Of a DNA stretch of 64,000 nucleotides, positions 45,020 through 55,711 are shown in pieces. Source of the DNA: Icerya purchasi (taxonomy: Eukaryota; Arthropoda; Insecta; Hemiptera; Monophlebidae); NCBI GenBank assembly GCA_039619475.1, contig CM077116.1:167541363-167605362 (forward strand). The letters run 5' to 3'. Position numbers and translations under genes: made by a program. Numbering within the stretch: position 1 is the stretch's first letter; each line of letters opens with the position of its first letter. The notes beneath the pieces are model-generated. The model was not told where the DNA came from and searched no databases. It saw only the letters and a list, made by a program, of their open reading frames with translations.

Positions 45020-46623
45020 ACTCCGCTGTACCGAGATCGAAATCGACGTGGAGATTTATCAGTTTTACGATGCTTTGTAAAGATAATAAATCGAACTCAA
45101 TAATACACGACTGTTATCAATCGAACTTAAACTTAAATATTGTTGTTTAAAAAGGGGGATCGACACAAAATTGAAAACTATCGTCCAATATCTTTAAGTT
45201 TGACTATTTCAAAAATGTTTTCAAAGTTGTTAGAAAATAGAATACAGCCTATTATAAGAGTCGAACAACCTGTAGAACAAGCTGGTTTCAGAAGGTCGTT
45301 CGCTACAATAGATCACCTACATGTCATGAACCAAGTCATTGAGAAATGTATAGAATATCAAATCGAAATATATATGGCTCTAATTGACTATAATAAAGCT
45401 TTCGACTCTTTAAAACATCAGTACTTATTTGCATCACTTAAAAGTCAAGGAGTTCCAGAAAATTACATAATATTAATAAAAAATATGTATAAAGACCTTA
45501 GAGCCAGAATATTAACATATGTAGAGGGTCGGTACTTTGATATTAAGAAAGGGGTTAGACAGGGTGACCCATTATCACCGGTTTTGTTTAATTGTGCTTT
45601 GGAAGATATTTTTAGGAATTTGCACTGGGATAACAAAGGTTTAAACATAAATGGAAAAAGAATTTCCAATTTAAGATTTGCGGATGACGTGGTTCTCTTG
45701 TCAAATTCCTTGGAAGAACTAAAAACTATGATAACAGAATTAGACAATGTAGAGAAAAAAGCTGGGCTTTCCATAAATATCGGAAAAACGAAAATATTTA
45801 CAGAAAACCGAAACGCTAAAATAGTACAAGTTAATGGAATGGTTATAGAAATAGTAAATCAAGTAACGTACCTAGATCAGCAATTATCTTTTGAAAATCG
45901 TACTGAAACGGAAGTAAATACTAGAATAACGAAAGCTTGGAACAAGTATTGGGCACTAAAATATATTTTTAAAGGCCCTTTTAACAATTACCACAAAAGT
46001 ATAATTTTCAACGCGACTATTATACCTAGTTTAACATACGGCAGTCAAACCTGGTGTCTGACTTCAAAAATTATTAATAAAATAAAGGTAACACAAAATA
46101 CAATTGAACGGTCTATTTTAAATATTAAGAAAAAAGATAAAGTACCACTCAAACTGATAAAACAAAAATTAAAAAATAATATAGATACAATCAGATATGT
46201 TAGAAGACAAAAATGGGCTTGGGCTGGTCATGTAGCAAGAATGAAGGATGACAGATGGACGTATAGAGCCACTTTCTGGTTTCTTGCACATTATAAAAGA
46301 AGAAGGGGGCATCAGTTGACAAGGTGGAGGGACGATTTTAGTAATTTTTTATTGAACAAAAATTTTCAAAGAGTAGCCATAAATAGAATTGAATGGGAGA
46401 GATTACAGGAAACCTTTGCTCATCATGGGCCGAGGAAATTTAATATTTAGTTTTTTCTATATCAAATTTATACTATTCATGTTTGTTATATAGTTTAAGA
46501 ATTTCCTCAATGAAGGTTTATTATTATATTATTATTATTATTATTATTACCTGATTTCTCTATTATGGAAACTGTCTATTATAATTCTTATCACATTAAC
46601 TCACATGCGCGAACCATTTAAGA

Positions 46624-47807
46624 CACTGGTTCTTAACCGGTGGTGGACCACCGGTGGTCCCTGGAAGCACTCAAAGTGGTTCGCGAAGCCATCATAAAAA
46701 TATTAAAGCTATAAGGGTAGTTAACTTCATTAAAAAGTGTGCATTTCATACTCGTCTCTTCAAACGGTTGTGCTCTGATATGAACTCTGAACACGAAACT
46801 CGGATTTTCTATACGGAAGTGCGTCGGCTTTCCAAAGGAAGTATGCTGTCGGGGTTGTACGAACTGAAAGAAGAAGTACAAATATTATTAACTAACAAGT
46901 AGAACAAAGAGTTGCTGAATCAATTCTGCGAGTCCAAATTTCAAATGTGTTTTGCTTATTTGGTTGATTTTTTCGCGCGACTAAATATATTGAACCTTCA
47001 ACTGCAAGGGTCATAAAATCTGAAGTTGCAAGGCGCAAGCAATAAATTTGCATACGAAGATAAAATTAGTGAATTTATCATTAAAATCGAGCTATGGATC
47101 AACAAGGTTGGAAGAAAATATTTGTCTACGTTTGATACGCCGAATCGAATTATTGACAGGCAGCATGCTGAATTAAAGGAGAAATACAGAAGAACATGAT
47201 ACTTCATTTGAAAAATTTAAAAAGTGAATTCAATCGCTTTTTTCCTGACTACTGTAAGGACGAAGGTGTTCGCGGAAAGTGATAAACGTTTCTGAGGTGT
47301 CTGATGAAATTCAAGAAGAAGTGATTGAAATGCAACACAATAGTAACTTGAAAAGTATATTCGCGACAGGAATTAGTTTTGAAAATTTTTGGAGCCAAAA
47401 GGCAATTTCTTTTCCAAAGATTCAAGAAATTGCTGTCGAACTTTGTTATCATCGACCTATCTATGCGAGCAGGGGTTCACGACGCTTTTGATAATTAAAA
47501 GCAAGCACCGAAATCAGTTGGATGCCAGTGCTGACATGTGAGGATTCAGAAGTTAGTAAAAAGTATGCAGTCACAGAAATCGCATTAAAGTAATGTAAGT
47601 ATTTACCTTTATTCTGTAAAATTTTCGTTAAAAAAATTAAAATGCTGTTGGCTTTGAACAATTTTATGCGTGTCTTATTTATAGACAGATAGAACAACCC
47701 TTTATTTATTTACATTTACTGTATATTAACTTCAAACAGTTGGTGGTCCATGGGCGCCAAAAATTTTGTCAAATGGCCCCTCATCACTTAAAGATTAAGA
47801 ACCACTG
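46624..47807 (+). mobile_element. hAT element remnant with ZBED-type transposase C-terminus
   Basis: Terminal inverted repeats are CACTGGTTCTTAACC on the left and, reverse-complemented from the right, CAGTGGTTCTTAATC. Flanking 8-mers ATTTAAGA (46616-46623) and GTTTAAGA (47808-47815) agree at 7 of 8 positions, as for a hAT TSD. Near the left end is a palindrome, GGTGGACCACCGG. The 1184-bp element is far shorter than an autonomous hAT and has lost the N-terminal half of its transposase gene. Confidence 0.87.
46700..47590 (+). pseudogene. hAT transposase (ZBED/FAM200-like) C-terminal relic
   Basis: The open segment has VVNFIKKCAFHTRLFKRLCS, then FYTEVRRLSKGSMLSGLYEL and KEEVQILLTNK-stop. Later frames have ELLNQFCESKFQMCFAYLVD, then FFARLNILNLQLQG, NKVGRKYLSTFD, and finally STYLCEQGFTTLLIIKSKHR, the conserved hAT C-terminal dimerisation motif. 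These match the C-terminal half of ZBED5/FAM200-type domesticated and transposon hAT proteins. The BED finger and the N-terminal catalytic part are missing. Several stops are present. The relic is dead. Confidence 0.85.
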
Positions 47808-48049
47808 GTTTAAGAGAACGAAACACATTAAGTGACATGTACTATGAATTCTTTTACTCTTTTATCAACTGAGCGAAATGGTGACCATGTTATAACAATT
47901 TTTATGACATGGGCTACATCAATTCAAATAAACCAAATTGATATTGAATATTTGTTCAATTTTTCTAAAATATAAAAACAAGCTTTAATGTAATGTAGTT
48001 ATATCACTGTATTGTGTAAATTCCTGAATTGTGGCTGGCATTAATGCTA

Positions 48050-48615
48050 ATCGTAGATTACGCTTCGAGGATAAACGTAATGTGTATTACTTTGATTTCT
48101 TGTTAACCGAATTTTTTGCTCGGATGGTAATTTTATATTATTGAAAATTCTGGTAATCTATAATAGAAGTAGTACATTTTGAGGGACATTTCGTTGTTTT
48201 CTCTCCATCAAGTTGATCCAGAATTATTTTGCTTCCAGTAAGAGAGCATAAGTTTCAAATACCTCTGCTGTATTTTACTTATTTTATTTATTTCCGTTTT
48301 CTTAGCCTCGCATAATATATTTGAATTCCATATAAAATTCTAGACATTATTATCGAATTATAATATATACGTAGTGTGCGTTATGCCAGAACCTATTTTA
48401 TTTTATATAAAGCTGAAATTCACTGTCTTATTTTCGAATCTAAACTTTGAATTTGTTTTTTACAGTTCACGGATTTATCGATATATATACCTAGATATTT
48501 AAAATCTTTAATGTTCTCAAGTATAATTCTTAACCACTTTATTGACTATTTATAATGCCCAAATTTTCGACATCCTTAATCAATAATTCATAGTCAACTA
48601 AGTCAAACGCTTAGA
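48050..48615 (-). mobile_element. Family Z LINE fragment with internal deletion
   Basis: 48050-48517 aligns closely with 14577-15050, and 48518-48615 aligns with 16893-17000. The intervening RT core is absent, so this copy carries an internal deletion with its junction at about 48518. It supports the family Z 3' border at about 14577/48050. No frame is intact. Confidence 0.8.
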
Positions 48616-48699
48616 TAGGTATTCTTCTTCGGGTGCCGTACCCGACATAGCGCGTTGGCGCAACCTATTCGTATATTTTTAGCTGTACCGATATAGGTT

Positions 48700-49570
48700 G
48701 TATACCAGGCAATTATTATATGCAACGCAGGTGTACACACGCAAGACTACATTCGGAACTTCCGCAATGCAAAAATTGTCAGCGATTTGGCCACACCCAA
48801 ACATACTGCGGTCAAAATCCCAAATGTTTGGAATGTGGTGCTAATCACGTTACAAAAGACAGCAAGAAAAACATAAATGAAACAGTAAAATATGCAAACT
48901 ATAATGGAGACCACACTGCAAATTGGAAAGGTTGTCCTGTGTATAAAGAGAAAAGCGTTGCAGCAGTTAAGCCAAAAATGACAGCGACCCAACGAGTGCA
49001 ACAGAAGTCAATCGCAACGGCGCAAATAACTACAAGTCCACCTATTATACCAGTTAAACGAAATGTTCAACAACAACTTGAACCTTTCGAAAATAAGGAA
49101 CCAACCCATCGGGGATATTTTTAAATATTTACAGGAGCTGGAGGAACGAATTTCTAGGCTAGAAAATACGTCAAACCATCCTCAGAAAACTAAGTCAAAG
49201 AACAGTAAAATCGCTTCGTATAATTACTTGGAATGCTGATGATCTCATGAGGAGAAAACGCGAGTTAGAACACCTACTAAATTACAAATACATAGACGTT
49301 GCCTTGATTTCGGAAATACATTTCAAGTTAGGCACCGTTCTGAAAATTAACAATTACACAGTATACCACCCCCTCCGCCAATGGGGAAGGATGGCGTGGC
49401 ACAGCAGTAATTGTTAAGAATGATATTAAACATTTTCAAAACATAGAAATACAAAAGAACAATATGCAGATAACCGTCATTACTGTTCAATATAATAACA
49501 GCGAAATTAATTTAGCCGCAGCGTACTACCCGTCAAGTAAAAGAGGACTTAAAATAACCAAATAAGACTG
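48700..49570 (+). pseudogene. Jockey-like gag C-terminus and endonuclease start, frameshifted
   Basis: Zinc knuckles in the frame 48720-49124 are CKNCQRFGHTQTYC, CLECGANHVTKDS (final Cys altered to Ser) and a broken third, YANYNGDHTANWKGC. They parallel the three knuckles of the 6.3-7.5 kb ORF1, and a VQQKSIATAQITTS-type linker follows. After the gag stop an endonuclease begins in a second frame: LRITWNADDLMRRKRELEHL, YIDVALISEIHF. It continues after frameshifts with GGTAVIVKNDIKHFQN and INLAAAYYPSSK. The fragment stops near 49570. It is a diverged relative of the 3.4-7.6 kb Jockey element. The loss of three Cys residues in the knuckles indicates age. Confidence 0.82.
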
Positions 49571-49798
49571 CCTAACGGTGTTTCCCTACCTCAAAGATCA
49601 TTTTTCTTACCTCAAGTAACTATACGAGACTATGGGTAGACATCTACCCTTCTCTCTCCTGAAACCGTTCTTCCCATCGCCTCCCTCTAAATTCTCAGCA
49701 TTGGTTTCAAGCTTTCCCTCTTCTCGTAGTTTTGCTAGTGAATTAGACTAAGACTTGATCACTCCTTTTTCTCTTCTTCCCCTTTCTCCTTCTTCCGT

Positions 49799-50040
49799 AT
49801 GTCCTTTACATGTTTCAGATCCTCCTCTTATTTGCGAATCCATCACGTCCTATTTGAATGCTGTGCTCTTTCTACAGAATGCGTACACCTGTATACTCCA
49901 CTCCTGGCGCTGAACCTTCCTTCTTCTTTCAGTGCTTCTTTTGTTCTTTCCTTCCTAACTCTTGCTGTTATTTCTCTGCTACTTCCCTTTGTGCTTTCCA
50001 TTTCTGATCGCATTGCATTTTAACCTTTTACGTAGTTGTT
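49799..50040 (+). mobile_element. Family X LINE 3'-end fragment
   Basis: The plus frame has IHHVLFECCALSTECVHLYT, then LALNLPSSFSASFVLSFLTL and LPFVLSISDRIAF, ending at a stop near 50021. It matches the 51569-51796 copy almost block for block. The HVLFEC segment is the His-Cys half of the C-terminal zinc finger. Similar upstream pyrimidine-rich sequence from about 49650 may belong to it. No clear poly(A) is visible. Confidence 0.65.
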
Positions 50041-50594
50041 CTTACTTCTTTCCTTTCTATTTATTTCTGGGTTAAGTTCTTTGGTTGACAAATTCAAGGA
50101 GAAAAAAAAGAGTAGGAAAAGAGGAAAATAGTATGAAGAAAAAACTAAGCAAAAACGTGAAAAGGCAGTGCAGTTAAAATGAAGGAGTTGGCCAGCGACT
50201 GTGCCGCAGTTAGTTCGGTAGTGGTACTTCGTTAGTGTAGAATCTCGTTCTAATTCTTCTTTAAAATAAAACACTTGTACTGCGTTAATGAGCATTCTTC
50301 ACGCGCCACAAAAATAAAAAATAAAATAGCCAAAAAAAATAGGTAAAAAAAGGAGTATTCCTTTTATTATTTTAGATTGGTTTTTAAATTACAATACGAA
50401 AATGTAAAATATTGGCACAGCTATTTAATCCAAAAGACTTTGGTTTGTGCAAACAGTATTATTAAAACCATGTAACATTTACAGCCTTATTCGGACGCGG
50501 AATTATCGTATATATTTTGCAAAATATATTGCATAATAAGGGTGTGCAATCCTATCTGAAAAATGTAATACGAGAAACTCACTAAATGACTTAC
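50041..50594. other. Spacer, nothing recognised
   Basis: AT-rich sequence downstream of the legumain A stop, in minus-strand sense, and left of the exon-like segment at 50595. No coding or repeat signal is supported. Confidence 0.4.
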
Positions 50595-50645
50595 CGAAAT
50601 GAACCATTCCATTTCTTCTTTTGGTCCATGTTTGATAACACTTGA
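50595..50645 (-). other. Exon-like 51-bp segment, unassigned
   Basis: On the minus strand, acceptor TTTTTTCGATTAG precedes and donor GTAAGT follows a 51-nt open segment in phase 0 (SSVIKHGPKEEMEWFIS). It lies 118 bp beyond the stop of legumain A. Its sequence weakly recalls the SHVMQYG segment that precedes the legumain prodomain, but in protein order that should come upstream of the 58.8 kb exon. It could be an alternative exon, a leftover from another duplicate, or chance. Confidence 0.3.
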
Positions 50646-50763
50646 CTAATCGAAAAAACAATGAAACTTTGTAATTAAACAGATTTATTTTCTAAACTTA
50701 TGTAAATAAATGAATAGAATAAAAATTACACAATCAACATTGAAAGTAAACCAAAGCGATGTC

Positions 50764-50895
50764 TTATATAACATGAACCGGTTTATCATGTTCTTCGCAT
50801 ACATTCTGAATTACTCCAATTATCTGATCTTCCACGGTCCATTCGACGTCGCAAAGTTTTATCAGATCTCCAATCACTTCGGCAACGTAAGGATT
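50764..50895 (-). CDS. Legumain gene A, terminal coding exon
   Basis: This exon has 43 codons plus TAA (50764-50766), with acceptor GGTGTTTCAG before 50895. It encodes NPYVAEVIGDLIKLCDVEWT, then VEDQIIGVIQNVCEE and a short tail. The two Cys residues and their spacing fit the end of the legumain C-terminal (LSAM-like) prodomain, which caps the active site until autocleavage. It follows the exon at 55712-55885 in phase 0. The intron between them contains RTE and family X relics. The family assignment rests on order, phase, Cys pattern and similarity to the human C-terminus. Confidence 0.78.
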   Translation of the reverse strand, partial: NPYVAEVIGDLIKLCDVEWTVEDQIIGVIQNVCEEHDKPVHVI

Positions 50896-51568
50896 CTGAA
50901 ACACCAAAGCAAACCGTTGGCGTTAGGTAAAATAGTTAAAAATGATCCGGCCATCACGGGAAAATTAAATTAGTCGAATAGAATCGGATGCAAAGATTTG
51001 TTTAAAAAATTTCTGAACACAGCGAAACGAGGAAAGTAAATTAGGCCGCAATGTGGAACAGTGGAGAAGGAAGCATATTTGCCTAAGAAGAAATAGGCTA
51101 AATTCAACCGTTTTTCAAAGAATTGACTTTCAAGAGATTACAGAATGTGTTGTTGCATAAATTAAAGGCATGGACACTATGAAAAAAATTCGAAAAGGAT
51201 GACAGAGTAAAATTAAAATGTTGAAAATGAATTGGAAAAAAAGAGGAGTCGTAAGTAATCAAAAAGATGAAAATGTTAATAATCACGCGGTTTTATGTTC
51301 ATGACTGGCAGAGAAAAGAAAGTTAGTGCCGATGATCTTAACAAAAGTAACAGCAATTACTGCTGACGGTGAGATAGGTGAGACACAGGGTATATACTCA
51401 TATATACTTCAAAGCACGTTAAAATAAACCACAGAACGAGAAAATAAGTATGAAAGACCGAGAAAAACTTACAATCTAGGATTAACCGAGATTTCTGTCG
51501 TTTCTTATTTTAAAATTAACCACACGCTGGAATTACGAGAAATTGAGCCAAAAAAGGTTAGAAAATCA
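50896..51568. other. Legumain A intron, nothing recognised
   Basis: AT-rich intronic sequence upstream of the terminal exon. No repeat border or coding block was identified. Confidence 0.5.
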
Positions 51569-51866
51569 TTGATCCCTCTCCACTCTACTGATCCTCCCTT
51601 TATATGCGACCCCAACCATATCCCTTTTGAATGCCCTACTCTTTTTCTCGAGTGCTCTCATCTATACGCCGAACTCTTGGCCCTGGATCTTCCTACCCCT
51701 TTCAATGCTTCCGTTATCCTTTCCTTCCCATCTCTAGCCGTTATTCTCCTCTTACTCTCCTTTATACTCTCTATCTCCGATCGCCTCAGAATTTGAGTAG
51801 GTGATCTAAGCTCATGTAGTTGAGTCAGTGCTGACATCGAACCCATTTAAAAAAAAGAAAAAACAA
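51569..51866 (+). mobile_element. Family X LINE 3' end with A-rich tail
   Basis: The plus frame reads PPFICDPNHIPFECPTLFLE, then LYAELLALDLPTPFNASVIL, then SFPSLAVILLLLSFILSISD and RLRI, with a stop at 51794-51796. A 50-bp 3' UTR and an A-rich tail (about 51849-51866) follow. The CDPNHIPFEC part is a CCHC-type finger remnant. It is the best preserved C-terminus of family X in the window. It lies in the last intron of legumain A, in the opposite orientation to the gene. Confidence 0.75.
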
Positions 51867-53484
51867 GGACCTATTCTGAAGTTATTTACTAGCAACGTCT
51901 AAGAATAAATCAGGTATTCGTAATGCCAATTTACCCTGTTTTTTCACCCAAGACGAATTTCGTTAGCAAAAGGAATAATTAATGGGTTTTTTATAATTTT
52001 TCTTCAAGTAATATTGTTACGCGCAAATATTATCCACACATAAAACAAAAAAAATGAGAAAAAGAAAGCCGATCATTTTGGACGATAGAACTTCATGGAA
52101 TAAATTCGCCTTTTTCCTCTCCGCTTCGATCATCCTTTGCTTCCCTCCGGAGCATATGACTGAGCTATGTCGATTCGACTATTTAAGCATTATCTGTAGT
52201 TATACTCAATTCGCCTATTGCTGCAAAGGTGAATTTCTAAACGATTTGTCCATCGCCTGCCCATTTCTCGTTTGCTGTGTCGAATTTTATTAATGAGGTG
52301 TACGGCACATTATTAGCGTGCACACAATTCAACAATTTATGTTGTATTAAATACGCAGATTTTCAGTTGACAACCGACGTTAAGCAGCTCTTAAGTCGGT
52401 GTGCGCATATTTTTAGCTGTGACTATTAATTTTTTCTTTTAGTCCGATAATTAAGCGAACTACCGAAATAAACAGAAAATCAACTTAATTTTTTTTTTTA
52501 TACCTCTCAACCTTGGTTAGAAATAAAGATTTGTAAGACATTTGATCAAATAAATTATACCTAACCAGCTACGTTTCTAGTTTTCTACTGTTTCCCATTT
52601 TCATTATTCATTGATGAACCACGACTCCTTAATGCGGATTATATATTCTTAGTATGTTTTTTTCTTTCGCAAGTCCGCTCTCTTTCGTACTTTATATAAC
52701 CCTTATCTACGCACTTTCGTTTTCTTTCTTAGATGTTGTTCCTGCTTCGAGCCAGTGTTCATTTCCTCCATTTCCGAATAATACTAAAATCTGACATTCA
52801 TCTTTTTCCTTTACACACTTATCATTAATTTTCAATTGCTGAGGTATTTAAGGGGAGAGTTTAAGTATTTGGCCGTTCAAAGGCGTCGTCTTTTATTAAA
52901 CGAGGTGTAAATTTTCAAAAATTAAAAAAATAAAAATTCAAATTTTCCTAGTTAATAGTAATTCCTCTTTTTGTACGTATTTTAAACAAAAAACCAAGAT
53001 ATTCTCTCCGAAAATTACGAATACTGACACGATGACCTTAGTCGAATAACTGCAAAATTACATAATAATGTATACATTTTAATGAAACTTTTTATAAAAA
53101 CGAAAAATAAAAATTTTTCCATTGATTTTCACTCATTATTACGCTTAAAATTAGAGAGATTTTGTCATTCTCGATTAGAAAAATTGTCTAATTAAAGTTC
53201 CCAATTCTCAAACTATAGAATAATCTCATTACACTGGTTTTCATTATTATTATCGAGGTGCACACTGTAGCCCGATAGGAGATGTACACAATTATCGCTG
53301 TTGGAATTCATTTGCAAACTGTGCACATGAAAAGCAATTATTCGGAACAATACAAGAACGCAATAAAAAACGTATTACTTTTTCAGTTGAGACAATTAAC
53401 GAACATACATCATCAGATCTGCCAACTACTAAAGCTACAAAAGATATTATACAAACTAATATAATCGTTTGAAAACCTAAGCGA
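51867..53484. other. Legumain A intron, nothing recognised
   Basis: AT-rich. A 79-codon plus frame at 52054-52293 has no recognisable motif. No terminal repeats were seen. Confidence 0.45.
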
Positions 53485-54530
53485 AACACGATACGATTTC
53501 GTCCCAAGAAGGGGAACCAGAGATGCCATTGTGCTTCTGAAAACAGTTATACAAAGAGCCCTGAACGCAAACAGAGATATCGTCGCGTGTTTCATTGACG
53601 TATGAAAAATCTTTCGATGGCGTAAAACATGAAAAATTGATCAAGATACTGAAGAAATACAGTATTGATGACAAAGATTTACAGATAATAAAGAATTCAT
53701 TACCTGGGAACAGTGCGGAAATATCAAGATAGGCGCAGAATACTTTAATGGGAAATACAGTATAAAAATGGGAGTAAGACAAGGATGTCCACTGTCACCA
53801 CAAAAGAGGCACAAATCGAAAGAATGGGTCTGAAGATCAATGGACAAAGAATCAATGAAATAAGCTATGCGGACGATAAGGATAGCTGAAATGGGAGCTC
53901 AAATGCAGAAAACGGTTGATAGAATAAATCGTGCGGGACTGAAAATTTGAATGAAAATCGACGCGAAAAAAACGAAGGTCATGAAATTCTCGAAAACCAA
54001 TGACAAAAAAGCAGAAATCATGATAGACAATGAAAAAATCGAGAAGGTCACCGAGTTTAGATATGTAGGTGCTCTCATAAGTGAGGCCGGACGAGACCTA
54101 AAAGAAATCAAAAGTAAAATCGGTATGGCAAAGAAAGCCTCTAATAACCTTAGCAACGTTTTGAAAAACCGAACCTTGAGCATAGGCCTGCGGAAGAGAA
54201 TAACGAGATGCTACCTGTGGACAGTACTAAAATATTCGTGTGAAATCTGGACCATGAATGCGGATATTGAAAGTATACTGAACGCCTATGAAATAATATG
54301 GTACTATCGAAGATTATTCAGAATACCTTGGACTGATTTTGCAGCAAACGTATCAGTCTTAGCAAAAGTGAATGAAGAAAACAAAAAACGATAGTTGAAA
54401 ATATCAAGCACCGAAAGCTGAAATACATAACACATAAAATCCGGGAAATCGGTGCATTCACGCTGGCATTACAAGGACGAATTCAGGGAAAGCCCATTAA
54501 AGGAAAAATAAAGAAAGTGAAATTTTAAAA
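53485..54530 (+). pseudogene. Degenerate RTE-like reverse transcriptase with poly(A)
   Basis: The plus strand has FVPRRGTRDAIVLLKTVIQR, then DIVACFIDV, IKMGVRQGCPLSP, and a degraded catalytic region near 53860 (SYADDK-like). The open block 53951-54394 has KTKVMKFSKTNDKKAEIMID, FRYVGALISEAGRD, ITRCYLWTVLKYSCEIWTM and LFRIPWTDFAANVSVLAKVN. An A-rich tail at about 54526-54539 marks the 3' end. Multiple frameshifts and stops are present. It belongs to the same broad clade as 18.2-19.6 kb and is inserted in the legumain A intron. Confidence 0.83.
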
Positions 54531-55711
54531 AAAAAAAATAGCCTTTTATTTATGCACTAAAAAGAAGTACAAAATAACTTTATTAGTGTGCGACTAACAG
54601 ATACGCATCTTAACATTAAAATCTGAAACTACAAAATATTCTGAAAAATAAAAGTGGGGGCCGCAGATTAATAATTAAATATTAATATTATAGCTTTTTT
54701 GATCCTTTCGTAAACTTCGAAAGTTTCATTAAAGAAATAAAATATGGTTTTGTTCTCGACAAATAGCGATCTTTCTAACGATATATCACATGCCCGAAAA
54801 AAGAAATATTTTTTTCCAAAATTTTGAGCTTTCGGCGCCCCGATAATTTAATTTTAAAGTTGATAGCCCAAATGTTGCATAATATTGTATTGTCATCTGT
54901 AACAAGCATTTCTGCAAAAGGACACCTTTTTAAATCATCGGGAAGTAGGTGAAAACTCGTTCGCAAGATTCCCCTTAGGCAGACAGACAGACTGACAAAG
55001 CGAGTTAAATAAAAGGCTATAAAAAAGATTGGAACTAGTAACCACAAATGCACCGTCCACCTGTCCATGCAAAAGTCTACGAGACACAATTAGATATGAA
55101 AGGAATCAAAGAATATAGATGTACGCAACCTCTTGAAGGAAGAGATGAGACTCCGACGACGACAAATATAATCGTTTAGCATTTCTCATTTCCTTGTAAC
55201 GCAGGTACCACTAATAGACTTCAGCCGAGTAGCAAATCACAGTAAAATTAACGAAAAAGTTTTTTGAGAAATTCATTCCATCAGTTAATCGGAATATTTC
55301 AAGCTTAATCTCGGATGAAAAAAAAGTATAATTTCCGATGTGAAACATATTTAGTGTAAGTTTTGTAAAATAAATGGAAATTTCAGTTTTAATATGCTAG
55401 GCTGTGCCTTGCGAGCGTTAAATAAAAGAAACCCGACATCTGGAGTAATAATGTTAGTACAGATGAGAATTCTTCGTTTTTTCTGATTTTTCTACTATAT
55501 ATGTACATCCATGTATCGAGCAATGTTTCACTGTCATGGGAAATAGGAAAAAATTTAATTTTCAAATTCTAAAATAGTTTCATTGATTTAATGAAAAAAA
55601 AAAAAACAAAAAAACTTTGCAATATATCGCATAATGTCGCGACCGTACCTTCAATTTTTTAGAAATTTTTACAGTACTTTTAGGTAATTCTATCAGAATA
55701 GTAGTACTTAC
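54531..55711. other. Legumain A intron, nothing recognised
   Basis: This holds a 104-codon minus frame at 54775-55089 with no recognised domain and a short (CAGA)-type run near 54978. No splice context supports it as a gene. Confidence 0.45.

Larger units (their letters stand above)
39715..45135 (-). mobile_element. Complete I/Nimb-like LINE with two intact ORFs, poly(A) and 13-bp TSD (copy III)
   Basis: The direct repeat AATATTGTTGTTT lies at 39702-39714 and 45136-45148. The T run at 39712-39736 is the poly(A) tail. On the minus strand there is a 116-bp 5' UTR (45135-45020), ORF1 (45019-43556), a 55-bp spacer, ORF2 (43500-39814), and a 77-bp 3' UTR. Neither ORF has a stop or frameshift. The borders are confirmed because removing the element plus one TSD restores the frame of the surrounding ORF2. 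Exact TSD, pure poly(A) tail and open frames all point to a recent, possibly autonomous copy. Confidence 0.95.
38014..46450 (+). pseudogene. ORF2 (EN-RT) of the full-length LINE, one stop plus a nested insertion
   Basis: The ORF occupies 38014-39714 and resumes at 45149-46450, both in the same phase; the insertion falls exactly between two codons. EN motifs are IATLNVRSLKSPESLIELEE, KILGLSEVRR, IIMADWNSQIGQ and FYTDHRLLI. An in-frame TAG lies at 38767-38769. RT motifs are RNKSPGSDKIMNEHIK before the insertion. After it come RHKIENYRPISLSLTISKMF, ALIDYNKAFDSLKHQYL, GVRQGDPLSPVLFN and the catalytic RFADDVVLLSNS. The C-terminal region has QKWAWAGHVARMKDDRWTYR and RWRDDF. Discounting the insertion, length is about 1000 codons. 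No RNase H is present. The 5.4-kb insertion removes function from this copy. Confidence 0.92.
36782..46545 (+). mobile_element. Full-length two-ORF LINE with TSD, host of a nested element
   Basis: The direct repeat ATTACCTGATTTCTCT lies at 36766-36781 and 46546-46561. The first three bases could come from the ATT tail, giving a TSD of 13-16 bp. Between the repeats are a 275-bp 5' UTR, ORF1 (37057-37995), ORF2 (38014-46450, interrupted), and a 3' UTR ending in an ATT microsatellite (about 46521-46545). Subtracting the nested insertion and its TSD (39715-45148, 5434 bp) leaves about 4.33 kb. ORF1 is a coiled-coil protein. ORF2 is EN-RT without RNase H, of the insect RTE/Vingi-like type; the clade is tentative. 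Except for one in-frame stop it looks intact, implying recent insertion. Confidence 0.92.

Noticed and set aside
54775..55089. A 104-codon minus-strand ORF in the legumain A intron.
   Set aside because: No recognised domain; it overlaps a CAGA-type simple repeat and has no exon borders.
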